Shown in pieces: positions 24,161 through 33,500 of a DNA stretch of 64,000 bases. Under the pieces are notes generated by a model. That model was not told the DNA's origin. It saw nothing but the letters and a program-made list of their open reading frames with translations, and searched no databases. Each line of letters begins with the position of its first letter. Within the stretch, counting starts at the first letter, position 1. The DNA lies in assembly GCA_900107365.1 (NCBI GenBank), contig FNPS01000002.1:496001-560000 (forward strand), given 5' to 3'. The position numbers and the translations under genes were made by a program. Source of the stretch: Flavobacterium aquidurense (lineage in GTDB: Bacteria; Bacteroidota; Bacteroidia; Flavobacteriales; Flavobacteriaceae).

Positions 24161-25219
24161 ATGATCAACCTTTTCAACACCCACATCGAGACGCTTGCGA
24201 TACACCGCGTAGGAAACAAAAGCAGAAACGAAGCGATTTTTTTATCGGAACAGCCTTTTAATTTGAATGATGAAATTGTGCCTCTGATAAAAGAGTACTT
24301 TTTTAAACCTTTTAGAGAGAAAGAAGAAAACTATTATCAGTTTGCGCACGAAGTCGATTTGGACTACAACGACATGTTTAAGTATGCGACTGAGATTTTT
24401 ACCAATCCGGCGAATTTACAAGAGATCTCAAAAAAAATTACAACACATTTATTTGAGCAGTCGAATCATCCGCATATTAAAAACGGAGAGGTTTATGTAA
24501 CGTACTTAACTAATTTAAGTATTGATAACAATGTTGTTGATGCTATCGGAATTTTTAAAAGTGAGTTGCAAGCTGACTTTTTACAATTTGAAGAAAAAGA
24601 CAGCAACCTGGAAATGATTTTACAGCAAGGTATCAACCTGAGTAAATTAGATAAAGGATGTTTGATTTTTAACTATAAAAAAGAAGAAGGGTATAAAATT
24701 CTAACTGTTGATAGTAACCGTTATGATGCGCGTTACTGGTTAGAGCACTTTTTATCTGTTGATGCTTTTGAAGATGAAAACTTCATCACTAAAAAATATT
24801 TAAAATTCTGCCAGAACTTCGCAAAAGACGTGGTTTTACCTGCAGAAGACAAGAAAGAGGAAGTAATGTTTATGAACCGATCTGTGAATTATTTCGCTAA
24901 AAATGATCAGTTTGAAGAACAAAATTTCCTGAATGAAGTATTAGACAATCCTGACTTAATTCCTGAATTTAAAAACTATAAGGTTGATAAAGGAGAAAAA
25001 TACAGCATCGAAGATGTAACCTCATTCCCTATTGCCAACGCAGCAGTTTCTGACGCCAGAAAATCGATTAAAAACGTTATTAATCTGGATACTCATATTC
25101 AGATTAAAATGGATTTTATCAATCCTGAAAGTGCAGAAAAATTTGTTGAAAAAGGCTGGGATGAAGAAAAACAAATGTATTACTACTTAGTGTATTTCAA
25201 TAAAGAAGAAAAAAGCTAA
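24161..25219 (+). CDS. Nucleoid-associated protein, YejK/NdpA family
   Basis: 352 residues. Conserved blocks include ETLAIHRVGNKSRNEAIFLS, the GEVYVTYLTNLSID region, LEMILQQGINLSKLDKGCLI and SFPIANAAVSDARKSIKNVI. In E. coli the homologue YejK is found on the nucleoid and interacts with topoisomerases. The product is cytoplasmic. It starts 8 bases after the right arm of the four-helix-bundle cassette. A TTAC tandem repeat and a terminator follow. Confidence 0.88.
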   Translation: MINLFNTHIETLAIHRVGNKSRNEAIFLSEQPFNLNDEIVPLIKEYFFKPFREKEENYYQFAHEVDLDYNDMFKYATEIFTNPANLQEISKKITTHLFEQSNHPHIKNGEVYVTYLTNLSIDNNVVDAIGIFKSELQADFLQFEEKDSNLEMILQQGINLSKLDKGCLIFNYKKEEGYKILTVDSNRYDARYWLEHFLSVDAFEDENFITKKYLKFCQNFAKDVVLPAEDKKEEVMFMNRSVNYFAKNDQFEEQNFLNEVLDNPDLIPEFKNYKVDKGEKYSIEDVTSFPIANAAVSDARKSIKNVINLDTHIQIKMDFINPESAEKFVEKGWDEEKQMYYYLVYFNKEEKS

Positions 25220-25237
25220 GAAGTCATTCATTTTCTA

Positions 25238-25263
25238 TTACTTACTTACTTACTTACTTACTA
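25238..25263. repeat. TTAC tetranucleotide microsatellite
   Basis: Six exact copies of TTAC and two further bases, between the nucleoid-associated gene and its terminator. Noncoding. Confidence 0.9.
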
Positions 25264-25270
25264 CAAAAGA

Positions 25271-25302
25271 AAACGGCAGATACAAATTGTTATCTGCCGT
25301 TT
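25271..25302 (+). terminator. Rho-independent terminator
   Basis: AAACGGCAGATA (25271-25282) pairs with TATCTGCCGTTT (25291-25302), 9-base loop, followed by T-run. Flanked by A and T runs, so it can serve the nucleoid-associated gene on the plus strand and the TetR gene on the minus strand. Confidence 0.9.
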
Positions 25303-25327
25303 TTTTATTTAAAATGCTTTCCTGACC

Positions 25328-25909
25328 TTAAAATAACGTAAACATCGCTTTAAGAATATCATCGTAAACTTGTTTGTCTTTCTCTCCGGCACGAGCTAAA
25401 ACACGTATACCCGAATAGGTATTAAAAATAAACCTCGCCAATAAACGTGCCTCATTTTTGGTTGAAATTTGTCCTGCTTCCTGTCCTTTTTTAACGGCGG
25501 CATAAAACACTTCTTCCATTACCTTCTGATTACTACTAACTATTTTAGCAATTTCTTCATCGTGCATGGCGAGTTCTACAGCAGAATTAACCATAAAACA
25601 ACCTTTTGTAATGCGGTCTTCCAGACTTTCGACTACCGCCAGTTTAAAAATCACAGTCAGCGTTTCTTTAACGTTAGACGTTGTTTCAAGTAATTCTTTG
25701 ATCTTAACGTAATTATCGCTTTGATACTTGTTTAAGGCTTTTGAAAAAAGTTTTTGCTTATCGCCAAAAGTATCATACAAACTGGAACGGCTTAAACCTA
25801 AGTGCGTTACTAAATCCTGCGCCGAAGTTCCATTATATCCTTTGTGCCAAAATATTTCAATCGCTTTGTCTAAAGCCTGATCTTCATTAAATTCTTTTGT
25901 TCTAGCCAT
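25328..25909 (-). CDS. TetR/AcrR family repressor (SDR locus)
   Basis: 193 residues. HTH region ALDKAIEIFWHKGYNGTSAQ then LVTHLGLSRSSLYDTFGDKQ; the C-terminal domain has the LmrA/YxaF-like pattern (GCFMVNSAVELAMHDEEIA). The gene lies 73 bases after the SDR gene, with its own operator-like site at 25950-25966 and a TATCTTTG box on the minus strand at 25933-25940. A perfect palindrome with the same GGAAC core is found before the SDR gene, so this protein very probably represses both. Inducer unknown. Confidence 0.93.
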   Translation of the reverse strand: MARTKEFNEDQALDKAIEIFWHKGYNGTSAQDLVTHLGLSRSSLYDTFGDKQKLFSKALNKYQSDNYVKIKELLETTSNVKETLTVIFKLAVVESLEDRITKGCFMVNSAVELAMHDEEIAKIVSSNQKVMEEVFYAAVKKGQEAGQISTKNEARLLARFIFNTYSGIRVLARAGEKDKQVYDDILKAMFTLF

Positions 25910-25932
25910 AACTTCAAAATTAAATTACTTTA

Positions 25933-25966
25933 CAAAGATACAAAAAATACGGAACAATCATTCCTG
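25933..25966 (-). promoter_or_regulatory. Promoter and operator of the tetR gene
   Basis: On the minus strand TATCTTTG (25940-25933) is a -7 box; immediately upstream CGGAACAATCATTCCTG at 25950-25966 matches the SDR operator core in most positions of both half-sites (GGAAC and TTCC). This is a weaker copy than the SDR site. Confidence 0.65.
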
Positions 25967-25982
25967 AATTGTTGTAAAAAAA

Positions 25983-26735
25983 TTATAATACTGTGTTTAC
26001 AGTAAGTCCGCCATCAACGACAATTTCAGCTCCTGTAATGAATGATGCATCATCTGAAGCAAGAAAACTAACTGTTTTCGCAACCTCAGAAGCTTGTCCA
26101 AAACGTTTCAATAAAATTTTTCCTCCTAAAGCAGCTCCTAAACCTTCAACTTCTTCTTTTTCTAAACCCACTTTACCATATAAAGGTGTTTCGATTGGAC
26201 CAGGAGAAACCGCATTTACTCTGATTTTTCTTGGTGCTAATTCTGCAGCAAATATTCTGTTTAGTGATAAAACCGCCGCTTTACTTGCTCCATATACACT
26301 TGAACCCGGCATTCCTAATTGAGCATTTACAGAAGTATTAAAAATAATAGAACCTCCATCGTTCAATATTGGCAGTACTTTCTGAACTGTAAAATAAACG
26401 CCTTTTACATTCACGTTCATAATGCTATCATAATGATCTTCTGAAGCAGAATCCACTGGGGCAAAAGCAGCAATTCCAGCATTTAAAAACAAGATATCTA
26501 CTTTCCCGAATTTTGCTTTTACTTCTTCTACTAAAGCATCAATAGATTTCAAATCAGATTGATCTGCAACAATTCCTGTTACGCCTAACTCGATTTCGGC
26601 TTTTGCCAAAGCTTCTTTGTTTCTTCCTGTTACAATTACTTTTGCACCCTTAGCAACTAATTCTGCTGCTGCTGCATATCCAATTCCGCTGTTTCCTCCA
26701 GTTACTATTGCAACTTTGTTTTCTAAATTTTTCAT
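25983..26735 (-). CDS. Short-chain dehydrogenase/reductase
   Basis: 250-residue classical SDR. Cofactor motif VTGGNSGIGYAAA, then NAGIA, the catalytic Ser-Tyr-Lys in NTSVNAQLG and VYGASKAA, the VSPGPIETP loop and the usual C-terminal FITGAEIVVDGG. The Arg after VTGRNKE suggests NADP preference (inference). Substrate unknown. The next gene on the same strand is a TetR regulator, and a 26-base palindrome overlies the promoter, so expression is probably induced by a small molecule. Confidence 0.93.
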   Translation of the reverse strand: MKNLENKVAIVTGGNSGIGYAAAAELVAKGAKVIVTGRNKEALAKAEIELGVTGIVADQSDLKSIDALVEEVKAKFGKVDILFLNAGIAAFAPVDSASEDHYDSIMNVNVKGVYFTVQKVLPILNDGGSIIFNTSVNAQLGMPGSSVYGASKAAVLSLNRIFAAELAPRKIRVNAVSPGPIETPLYGKVGLEKEEVEGLGAALGGKILLKRFGQASEVAKTVSFLASDDASFITGAEIVVDGGLTVNTVL

Positions 26736-26777
26736 TTTTATTTGTTTTAAGTTATTGATTCTTCAATTATTATGGTA

Positions 26778-26812
26778 CAAAGATACAATAACGGAACGAT
26801 CGTTCCGTTATT
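26778..26812 (-). promoter_or_regulatory. Perfect palindromic operator and promoter of the SDR gene
   Basis: A perfect 26-bp palindrome (26787-26812), centre ACGGAACGATCGTTCCGT. Directly downstream on the minus strand TATCTTTG (26785-26778) is a -7 box. The palindrome thus covers the spacer of the promoter, fitting repression by the TetR protein of this locus. Confidence 0.8.
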
Positions 26813-26961
26813 ATTGTTGTTAAAATTTAGTTAAAATAATTATATGCTTTAAAAACCCAGCAAACACAATGGTTTTATCTATGAAACAATAAATGAAAGA
26901 AATCGGAAATTGCTAAATATTCTTAATTTATGCTTAATTTTGTGCTCTAAATCAAAATCAG

Positions 26962-29328
26962 ATGGATATTCATTTGTTCAACGAAAGTCCCTTTAAAACA
27001 ATCATCTCATTTCATAAGTTAATTGAATCCTTCGAAGAAATTGCCTTATCAGATGTAGATTACCGCTCGAATTATGCCAAAGCAATTTTAAAGCAAATTG
27101 AGTCTATTCCGGAACTAAAAACAGGAATTGAGGATTATTCGATCATTAAAAATAATGAAGCTTTAATAAAAAATATACTGGCCGATTTATTTCCAACTGC
27201 TTTAACCCAAAATGAAATAAAAGCAGTTACGATTCCTTTTCAGAATATATCTTTTAATTATACAGAACGTTTCAAAAAAATCCTGCGAAATGCCGGTGAT
27301 GAGTTTTATATGGAAATTCGTGATTTTGATGATCATCAATTCTATATTAATAACTGTTGCTTAATTCTAAGCAGTTATTACAAACAACACATCGACTTTA
27401 ACAGGCCTTTTTTCTATGATATTCCGGATGAAGAAGGCATCGAAAAACATTATCGAATTTTGTATAACGCAGATTTTATGGAAATTACTCCAACCGAAAA
27501 TGCTATACAATTAACTCAGGATGATATTGATAATTTGATCGACAACTACGATGATCTTGAACTTTGGAAATCTAAATTTCCAAAGGGAAGCTGGATATTA
27601 AAAGGTTTCGGAATTGTTTCTTTGTTTGATGCGACTACAGAAAGTTCTATTTCAAATTTAAAAAGTAATTTACTTAAGCCCGACACAAAATCAGTCACTA
27701 CTACTGAAATTGTATCCAATATTTTTAAGTCAATATTTAAAATTCCGGATTTAAGAGTCGGTTTCATTATATACAATACTGATGAAGAAAAATTCATCAA
27801 ACATACCAAATCAGAAAGTCAGTTACAGAGTTTCTTGCTTTCACACGATCAGGAAATAGATTGTAAAAATGCTTTTTTTGGATGTTCATTTGAAAATTTA
27901 CTGAATAACAAAGAACCCTTTGTGATTTCAAATGTTAAGAAATTTATTGAAGAATCTGCAAATAAAAAACTGGGTGAACATTTGTTACGACAAAATATTC
28001 AAAGCTGTGTTTTTGCTCCGGTAATTAAAGACGACCATTTACTGGGTGTTTTAGAATTGGTTTCTTCCCATTCGAGAGCTTTAAATAGTGTAAACGCTCA
28101 AAAACTTGAATTAGTTTTACCGTATTTAACAGATACTATCGATCGTTACAATACAGATATGCAACACCAGATTGAAGCGATCATTCAACGAGAATACACC
28201 ACAATACATCCGAGTGTTTATTGGAAATTCAGAAAAGAATCTCAAAATTATTTTCAAAACAATAATCCAACAAAAGATTATATTTTTAAGGAAATTGTCT
28301 TTAAAAATGTATATCCTTTATATGGTCAAATCGACATTAAAGGTTCCTCTGAGCATCGAAATGAAACTGTAAAAAGAGATTTAAAAAGTCAGCTGAATAC
28401 CCTTTTAGAAATTTTTGAAAACCAGGAACCAAATACCAATCTGGTGCTGCTGGAACAAAGAAAATTTGAGTTGGAGTCACTTCGAAACGAATTGGATTTT
28501 CCGCTTAAGGCAGACACAGAACAGCACATTCAAAGATATATAGAAGACGAAATTCACCCGATTTTAAAGAATACAAAAGGTTCTGCTAAAAATGAAAAAC
28601 TAGAAGAATTGTATTTTGAAAATCTCGACGAAAAAACAGGCTTGTTTTATCAGGAAAGAAAGAAATTTGATAATGCAATGTCTATCATCAACAAGAAACT
28701 AGCTGCTGTTTTAGATAGAAAACAATTGGATGCCCAGCAAATTTATCCTCATTATTACGAACGTTTTAAAACGGATGGTGTTGAGCATAATTTGTACATT
28801 GGAGCTTCTATTGCACCAACAAAACCTTTTGATATTATGTACCTGCACAATTTACGTTTGTGGCAGTTGCAGACCTTATGCGAAATGGAATTAGAACATC
28901 ATCAGCTTAAGGAATCGCTTCCGTATGAATTGGATGTGACTTCTTTAATTTTGGTTTTCAGCGCACCGCTTTCTATTCGTTTTAGAATGGATGAAAAACG
29001 TTTTGATGTCGACGGAACTTACAATGCCCGATATGAAGTCGTGAAAAAACGAATTGACAAAGCAAATATCAAAGGCACAAAAGACCGAATTACAGAAAAA
29101 GAAAAAATCACAATTGTTTATTCTCAGAATAACGAAGAAACGGAATACTTGAAATACATCAAATATTTACAGCACAAAAAAATTCTGGAACCTGCTATCG
29201 AACAATTTGAAGTTGAAGATCTTCAGGGTGTTTCAGGCTTGAGAGCTATACGTGTTAAAGTAATCAACAATACTGCAAGTCCTGCAAAAAAGATTACCTA
29301 TCAGGATTTATTAGATGAGCTCAATTAA
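26962..29328 (+). CDS. Large GAF-domain protein of unknown function
   Basis: 788 residues without signal peptide or membrane helices. A GAF-like domain lies at about residues 265-400 (FVISNVKKFIEE and QSCVFAPVIKDDHLLGVLEL). The flanking N-terminal 250 and C-terminal 380 residues match no family I recognise; the C-terminal part is charged and helical. Conserved large GAF proteins of this kind are common in Flavobacteriia. Role probably in cytoplasmic sensing of a small ligand (inference). A TAATTTTG box at 26935-26942 lies 19 bases before the ATG. Its 3' end overlaps its own terminator. Confidence 0.75.
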   Translation: MDIHLFNESPFKTIISFHKLIESFEEIALSDVDYRSNYAKAILKQIESIPELKTGIEDYSIIKNNEALIKNILADLFPTALTQNEIKAVTIPFQNISFNYTERFKKILRNAGDEFYMEIRDFDDHQFYINNCCLILSSYYKQHIDFNRPFFYDIPDEEGIEKHYRILYNADFMEITPTENAIQLTQDDIDNLIDNYDDLELWKSKFPKGSWILKGFGIVSLFDATTESSISNLKSNLLKPDTKSVTTTEIVSNIFKSIFKIPDLRVGFIIYNTDEEKFIKHTKSESQLQSFLLSHDQEIDCKNAFFGCSFENLLNNKEPFVISNVKKFIEESANKKLGEHLLRQNIQSCVFAPVIKDDHLLGVLELVSSHSRALNSVNAQKLELVLPYLTDTIDRYNTDMQHQIEAIIQREYTTIHPSVYWKFRKESQNYFQNNNPTKDYIFKEIVFKNVYPLYGQIDIKGSSEHRNETVKRDLKSQLNTLLEIFENQEPNTNLVLLEQRKFELESLRNELDFPLKADTEQHIQRYIEDEIHPILKNTKGSAKNEKLEELYFENLDEKTGLFYQERKKFDNAMSIINKKLAAVLDRKQLDAQQIYPHYYERFKTDGVEHNLYIGASIAPTKPFDIMYLHNLRLWQLQTLCEMELEHHQLKESLPYELDVTSLILVFSAPLSIRFRMDEKRFDVDGTYNARYEVVKKRIDKANIKGTKDRITEKEKITIVYSQNNEETEYLKYIKYLQHKKILEPAIEQFEVEDLQGVSGLRAIRVKVINNTASPAKKITYQDLLDELN

Positions 29329-29340
29329 TTGAGCTCATCT
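29313..29340 (+). terminator. Perfect palindromic terminator overlapping the stop codon
   Basis: A 28-bp perfect palindrome whose arm is AGATGAGCTCAATT. The last codons (DELN) and TAA stop of the GAF gene lie inside it; a T-run follows. On the other strand there is no T-run of equal quality immediately after it, so it mainly serves the plus strand. Confidence 0.85.
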
Positions 29341-29350
29341 TTTTTTTATA

Positions 29351-30529
29351 TTAAATGGATTTAAAAGCAATCACAAACGCAATTACCGTTACGATTAGTC
29401 CAACCATGAAAATATTGTAGGCAATTCGCAATAAATTATATTTGCGTTGTAAAACTAATCCCAGATAGTACAAATCTTTGATCATGGTTGAATACAGGTA
29501 ATCACGATCTTTCATCATTTCGTTCATTGCCCAATCGTATTCTTCCAATGGCATTTTGTAGAAATTCCCAAAAAACAGTAAATTAATCTTCTTTGCTTCG
29601 ATGTCTTCTCGTGTAAAAACACCGGTAGTTACTTTTGGTCGCGTCGAAAGAATGGCAAAAATAATAGTCGTCACACTAGAAATCAGCATAATAAAAGTCG
29701 GAATCACCAAATGCGCATTTTTTGGACTGTCTAGTTTTGGAATAATAGACGAAAGGGCAATCGAAATAATAATAGCATTTACAGACAACAAAATATTAGC
29801 TTTACTATCCGCAATGCCACTTAATCGTGTATGATTTCCTAAAGTTACGCGAAATAAAGTATCAACACCACGGTCCGGTTTTTCGATTTTATCTTTCTTT
29901 TTATTCTCTTCTTCCATTTTATCAGCCTCTTTCTTTTCTTGTTTTTCAATTCTTTTCTGTACCAGAAGTATATTTCTTTCTTTGAGAGGCTGCCATTTTT
30001 TTAATGCAAAATCAGTATAAAAACGATGTTTGTTCATTAAAAAACTCATATTCTCTTTTGCCCATTCAGCATTTGAAAAAGAAACATTAAAGGCATTTTT
30101 TAGTTCCAGACGTAACAATTCACAGGTAATTTCGTATTCCGTACCCATAAGATGCGCATAATCGGCATCTTTTATAATTTTTTCAAGATGTGTTTTCGGA
30201 ATATATTCTTTAACAGTCGCTAAAATTAGATTGGATACTTTTTCTATAAACGCATCAGATTGGTCTTTCTCTTTCAAAAAAGCAGTTGCAATTTTTACAC
30301 TTTCCTTTTCATGATTTTCAAAACCAACAATATATCCAGTATCATGAAACCAAGCTGCCACAAGAAGAAGCTCTTTTTCTTCTCCCTTCACTTCTTCTTT
30401 TTTGCATAACTCTTTTACAGCACTTACAACTGTTAAAGTATGATTGAGATTATGATACGAATATAAATTAGAAAGTTTATCTTTGAGTAAATTACTGACG
30501 AAATCTTCGGATTGTTCTATAAGATTCAT
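29351..30529 (-). CDS. HD-domain phosphohydrolase fused to a PycTM membrane effector-type domain
   Basis: 392 residues. The N-terminal HD domain shows HNLNHTLTVVSAV (His30), WFHDTGY (His62-Asp63), ENHE (His73) and KDADYAHL, a complete metal site. A charged linker (about 185-220) leads to a domain with the PycTM (DUF5706) signature GNHTRLSGIADSKANILLSV, and helices near residues 240-265, 275-300 and 360-390. PycTM domains are membrane effectors in Pycsar antiphage systems, activated by cyclic pyrimidine nucleotides. No cyclase gene is nearby, so this is probably a stand-alone protein. HD may hydrolyse the ligand or another nucleotide (inference). Confidence 0.87.
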   Translation of the reverse strand: MNLIEQSEDFVSNLLKDKLSNLYSYHNLNHTLTVVSAVKELCKKEEVKGEEKELLLVAAWFHDTGYIVGFENHEKESVKIATAFLKEKDQSDAFIEKVSNLILATVKEYIPKTHLEKIIKDADYAHLMGTEYEITCELLRLELKNAFNVSFSNAEWAKENMSFLMNKHRFYTDFALKKWQPLKERNILLVQKRIEKQEKKEADKMEEENKKKDKIEKPDRGVDTLFRVTLGNHTRLSGIADSKANILLSVNAIIISIALSSIIPKLDSPKNAHLVIPTFIMLISSVTTIIFAILSTRPKVTTGVFTREDIEAKKINLLFFGNFYKMPLEEYDWAMNEMMKDRDYLYSTMIKDLYYLGLVLQRKYNLLRIAYNIFMVGLIVTVIAFVIAFKSI

Positions 30530-30555
30530 TGAGAATATTTTTATACCACTAAATT

Positions 30556-33500
30556 ATGAAATTGTTTTTGTATAACCATTTTATTACGAAGATTAAAACT
30601 TTTTCTTTTGTAACAACCTTACTGCTTTTACTTAATTCCTGTGCGACACACAAAGCGCAATATGGTAAAAATGTAAGCGCGCACGAAACGGAAAACGCAA
30701 CAGACACCATAAAAATTGCACATACTCTCTATTTAGTAGGAGATGCAGGAAATGCAGATGAAGAACAAGCGCAGCAAACATTAGAATTACTGCACGAAAA
30801 GCTAAAGAAAGCCAATAAGAAATCGACTTTGGTTTTCCTGGGAGATAACATTTATCCGAAGGGCTTTCCTGCTGATAAAAATGATTCCCAAAAAGCTTTA
30901 GCTGAAACCAAACTGACCAATCAATTAAAATTAACCAAGGGATTTAAAGGGAAAACGATCGTAATTCCGGGAAATCATGATTGGTATAGCGGTATAAAAG
31001 GTTTAGAAAATCAATCTGATTTTGTTACCAAATACCTTAATGATAAAAAAGCATTCCTTCCCAGAAAAAGCTGCCCTATAGAAGATGTAAAAATTGACAG
31101 TACAGCTACATTAGTTACTATTGACAGCGAATGGTTTCTGGAAGATTGGGACAACCATCCAACAATTAATGACAATTGTGATATTAAAACACGTGAAGCT
31201 TTTTTTGAAGAGCTCGAAAGTATCTTAAATAAAAACCAGGAAAAAACAGTGATTCTGTTAATCCACCATCCTTTATTAAGCAACGGATCGCACGGAGGAC
31301 AATATTCGTGGGAGAAACAATTGTTTCCGTTGGAGAAAAAAATTCCCTTACCTGTAATTGGCTCCTTCATCAATTTACTCCGAAAGACCTCAGGTGTAAG
31401 TCCGCAGGACCTTCAAAACAAACAATATACGATTTATGCCAAGCGAATTAAAACACTTTTGCAAGGCCAGAAAAATGTCATTGTAGTTTCCGGACACGAT
31501 CATAATTTGCAATATATAAATAACGAAAATATCACACAGATTATTAGCGGTGCAGGATCAAAATCTGAGGCAGCACGGGCAATAAATCCAAATGATTTCT
31601 CGTATGGCGGAAATGGATATGCAACGCTGACTTTGTTTAAAAGTGGTGATGCAAAAGTAAATTTCTTTGGAAATGAAAACAATCATGAAAAAATGCTTTT
31701 TGAACGTGAAATCATAAAAGCCAAGGAAATTAACTGGGCTGCAGATATTCCGAATAAATTTCCACCAACAGTTACTACTTCTATTTATTCCGCTAAGATG
31801 ACGGACAAAGGCATCTTTCATAAATTCTTATTCGGGCAACATTACAGAAAATATTACAGTATGCCTATTGAAGCCAGAACCGCTACTTTAGATACTTTAA
31901 TGGGTGGCTTAAAACCTATTCGCGAAGGCGGAGGGCATCAATCTGTTTCGTTAAGAATGTCTGATCCAAAAGGAAGAGAATATGTAATGCGTGCGATGAA
32001 AAAAAGCGCTACCGTATTTTTACAGTCTGTTGCTTTTAAAGATCAATATGTTGTCAATGATTTTGAACAAACCTATGCCGAAGATTTTCTTTTAGATTTT
32101 TATACTACAACACATCCTTATACCCCTTTTGCAATTGCCAGTTTATCTGATCAATTGGGACTTTTGCATACCAATCCGGTTTTATATTATATTCCAAAAC
32201 AAGAAGGTCTGAAAGAATTCAATTCAAATTTTGGAGATCAATTGTACATGGTTGAAGAAAGACCTGCAGACAATCATCTTGACGGAAAGAACTTTGGAAA
32301 CCCAACTGATATTATTAGTACAGACGATATGATGGCCAATCTTCATAAAGACGAGAAATATTCAGTTGACGAAAAAGAATATATAAAAGTTCGCTTATTT
32401 GATATGCTTATTGGCGATTGGGACAGACATAGTGATCAATGGCGTTGGGCAGAACACAAAATTGGCGATAAAGTAGTTTACAAGGCTATTCCGCGCGATC
32501 GTGATCAGGCTTTCCCTAAATACGACGGAACTTTACTTTCTATCTTAATGAACGTTCCAGCGATTCGTCATATGCGAACTTTTAAAAACAAAATTGATAA
32601 TGTAAAATGGCTTAACAGAGAACCTTATCCATTAGATTTGGCTTTCTTAAAAACTACTGAAGAAAAAGACTGGATTGAACAGGCCAAATATATTCAGGAA
32701 CATTTATCAGACAGCGATATTGACAAAGCATTTAAAAACTTACCGAAAGAAGTTCAGGACGGAACGATTGAAGACATCAAGCGAAAACTAAAAAACAGAA
32801 AAAAGGAACTTCAAAAATATGCTTCAGAATATTCAGATGTTCTTAGCAAAACGGTAATGATTGCCGGAACTGACAAAAAAGACAAATTTGTTTTAAATCA
32901 TAACGCCAAAAAAAGTATTGAAATTCAGGTTTACAGAATGAAAAAAGAGGGCGATGAATTGATTTACACTAAAAAAGTAACCGACGACAAAACTAAAAAT
33001 CTATGGATCTACGGACTAGACGATGCTGATGTTTTTGAGGTTACCGGAAAACAAAAATCAGACATTAAAATTCGATTGATTGGCGGTCAAAACAATGACA
33101 CTTATAACATTGAAAACGGAACAAAAGTTATTGTTTACGATTTCAAATCAAAAGAAAATACGTACAATCTGGATTCTAAGACAAAAACGGAACTTACAGA
33201 TGATTATGATGTAAATTTATATAATTATGAAAAACCAAAATACAATGTAATTTCAGGTCTTCCTAACATTGGCTACAATCCTGATGACGGTGTAAAAGTG
33301 GGTATTAATGTAAATTATACGGTGAATAATTTTAAACAAAATCCGTATACACAAAGACATATTTTTAATGCCTTTTACTATTTTGCTACTGGCGGTTTAG
33401 AATTTAATTATGCTGCACATTTCCCCGGTTTATTAGGTAAATGGGTTATTGATGTTGAATCCTTATATACAACACCAAACTTTGCGATGAACTATTTTGG

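Noticed and set aside
29351-30529. A complete Pycsar antiphage system
   Set aside because: Only an HD-PycTM protein is present; neighbours are a GAF protein and a phosphoesterase lipoprotein, and no cyclase is nearby.
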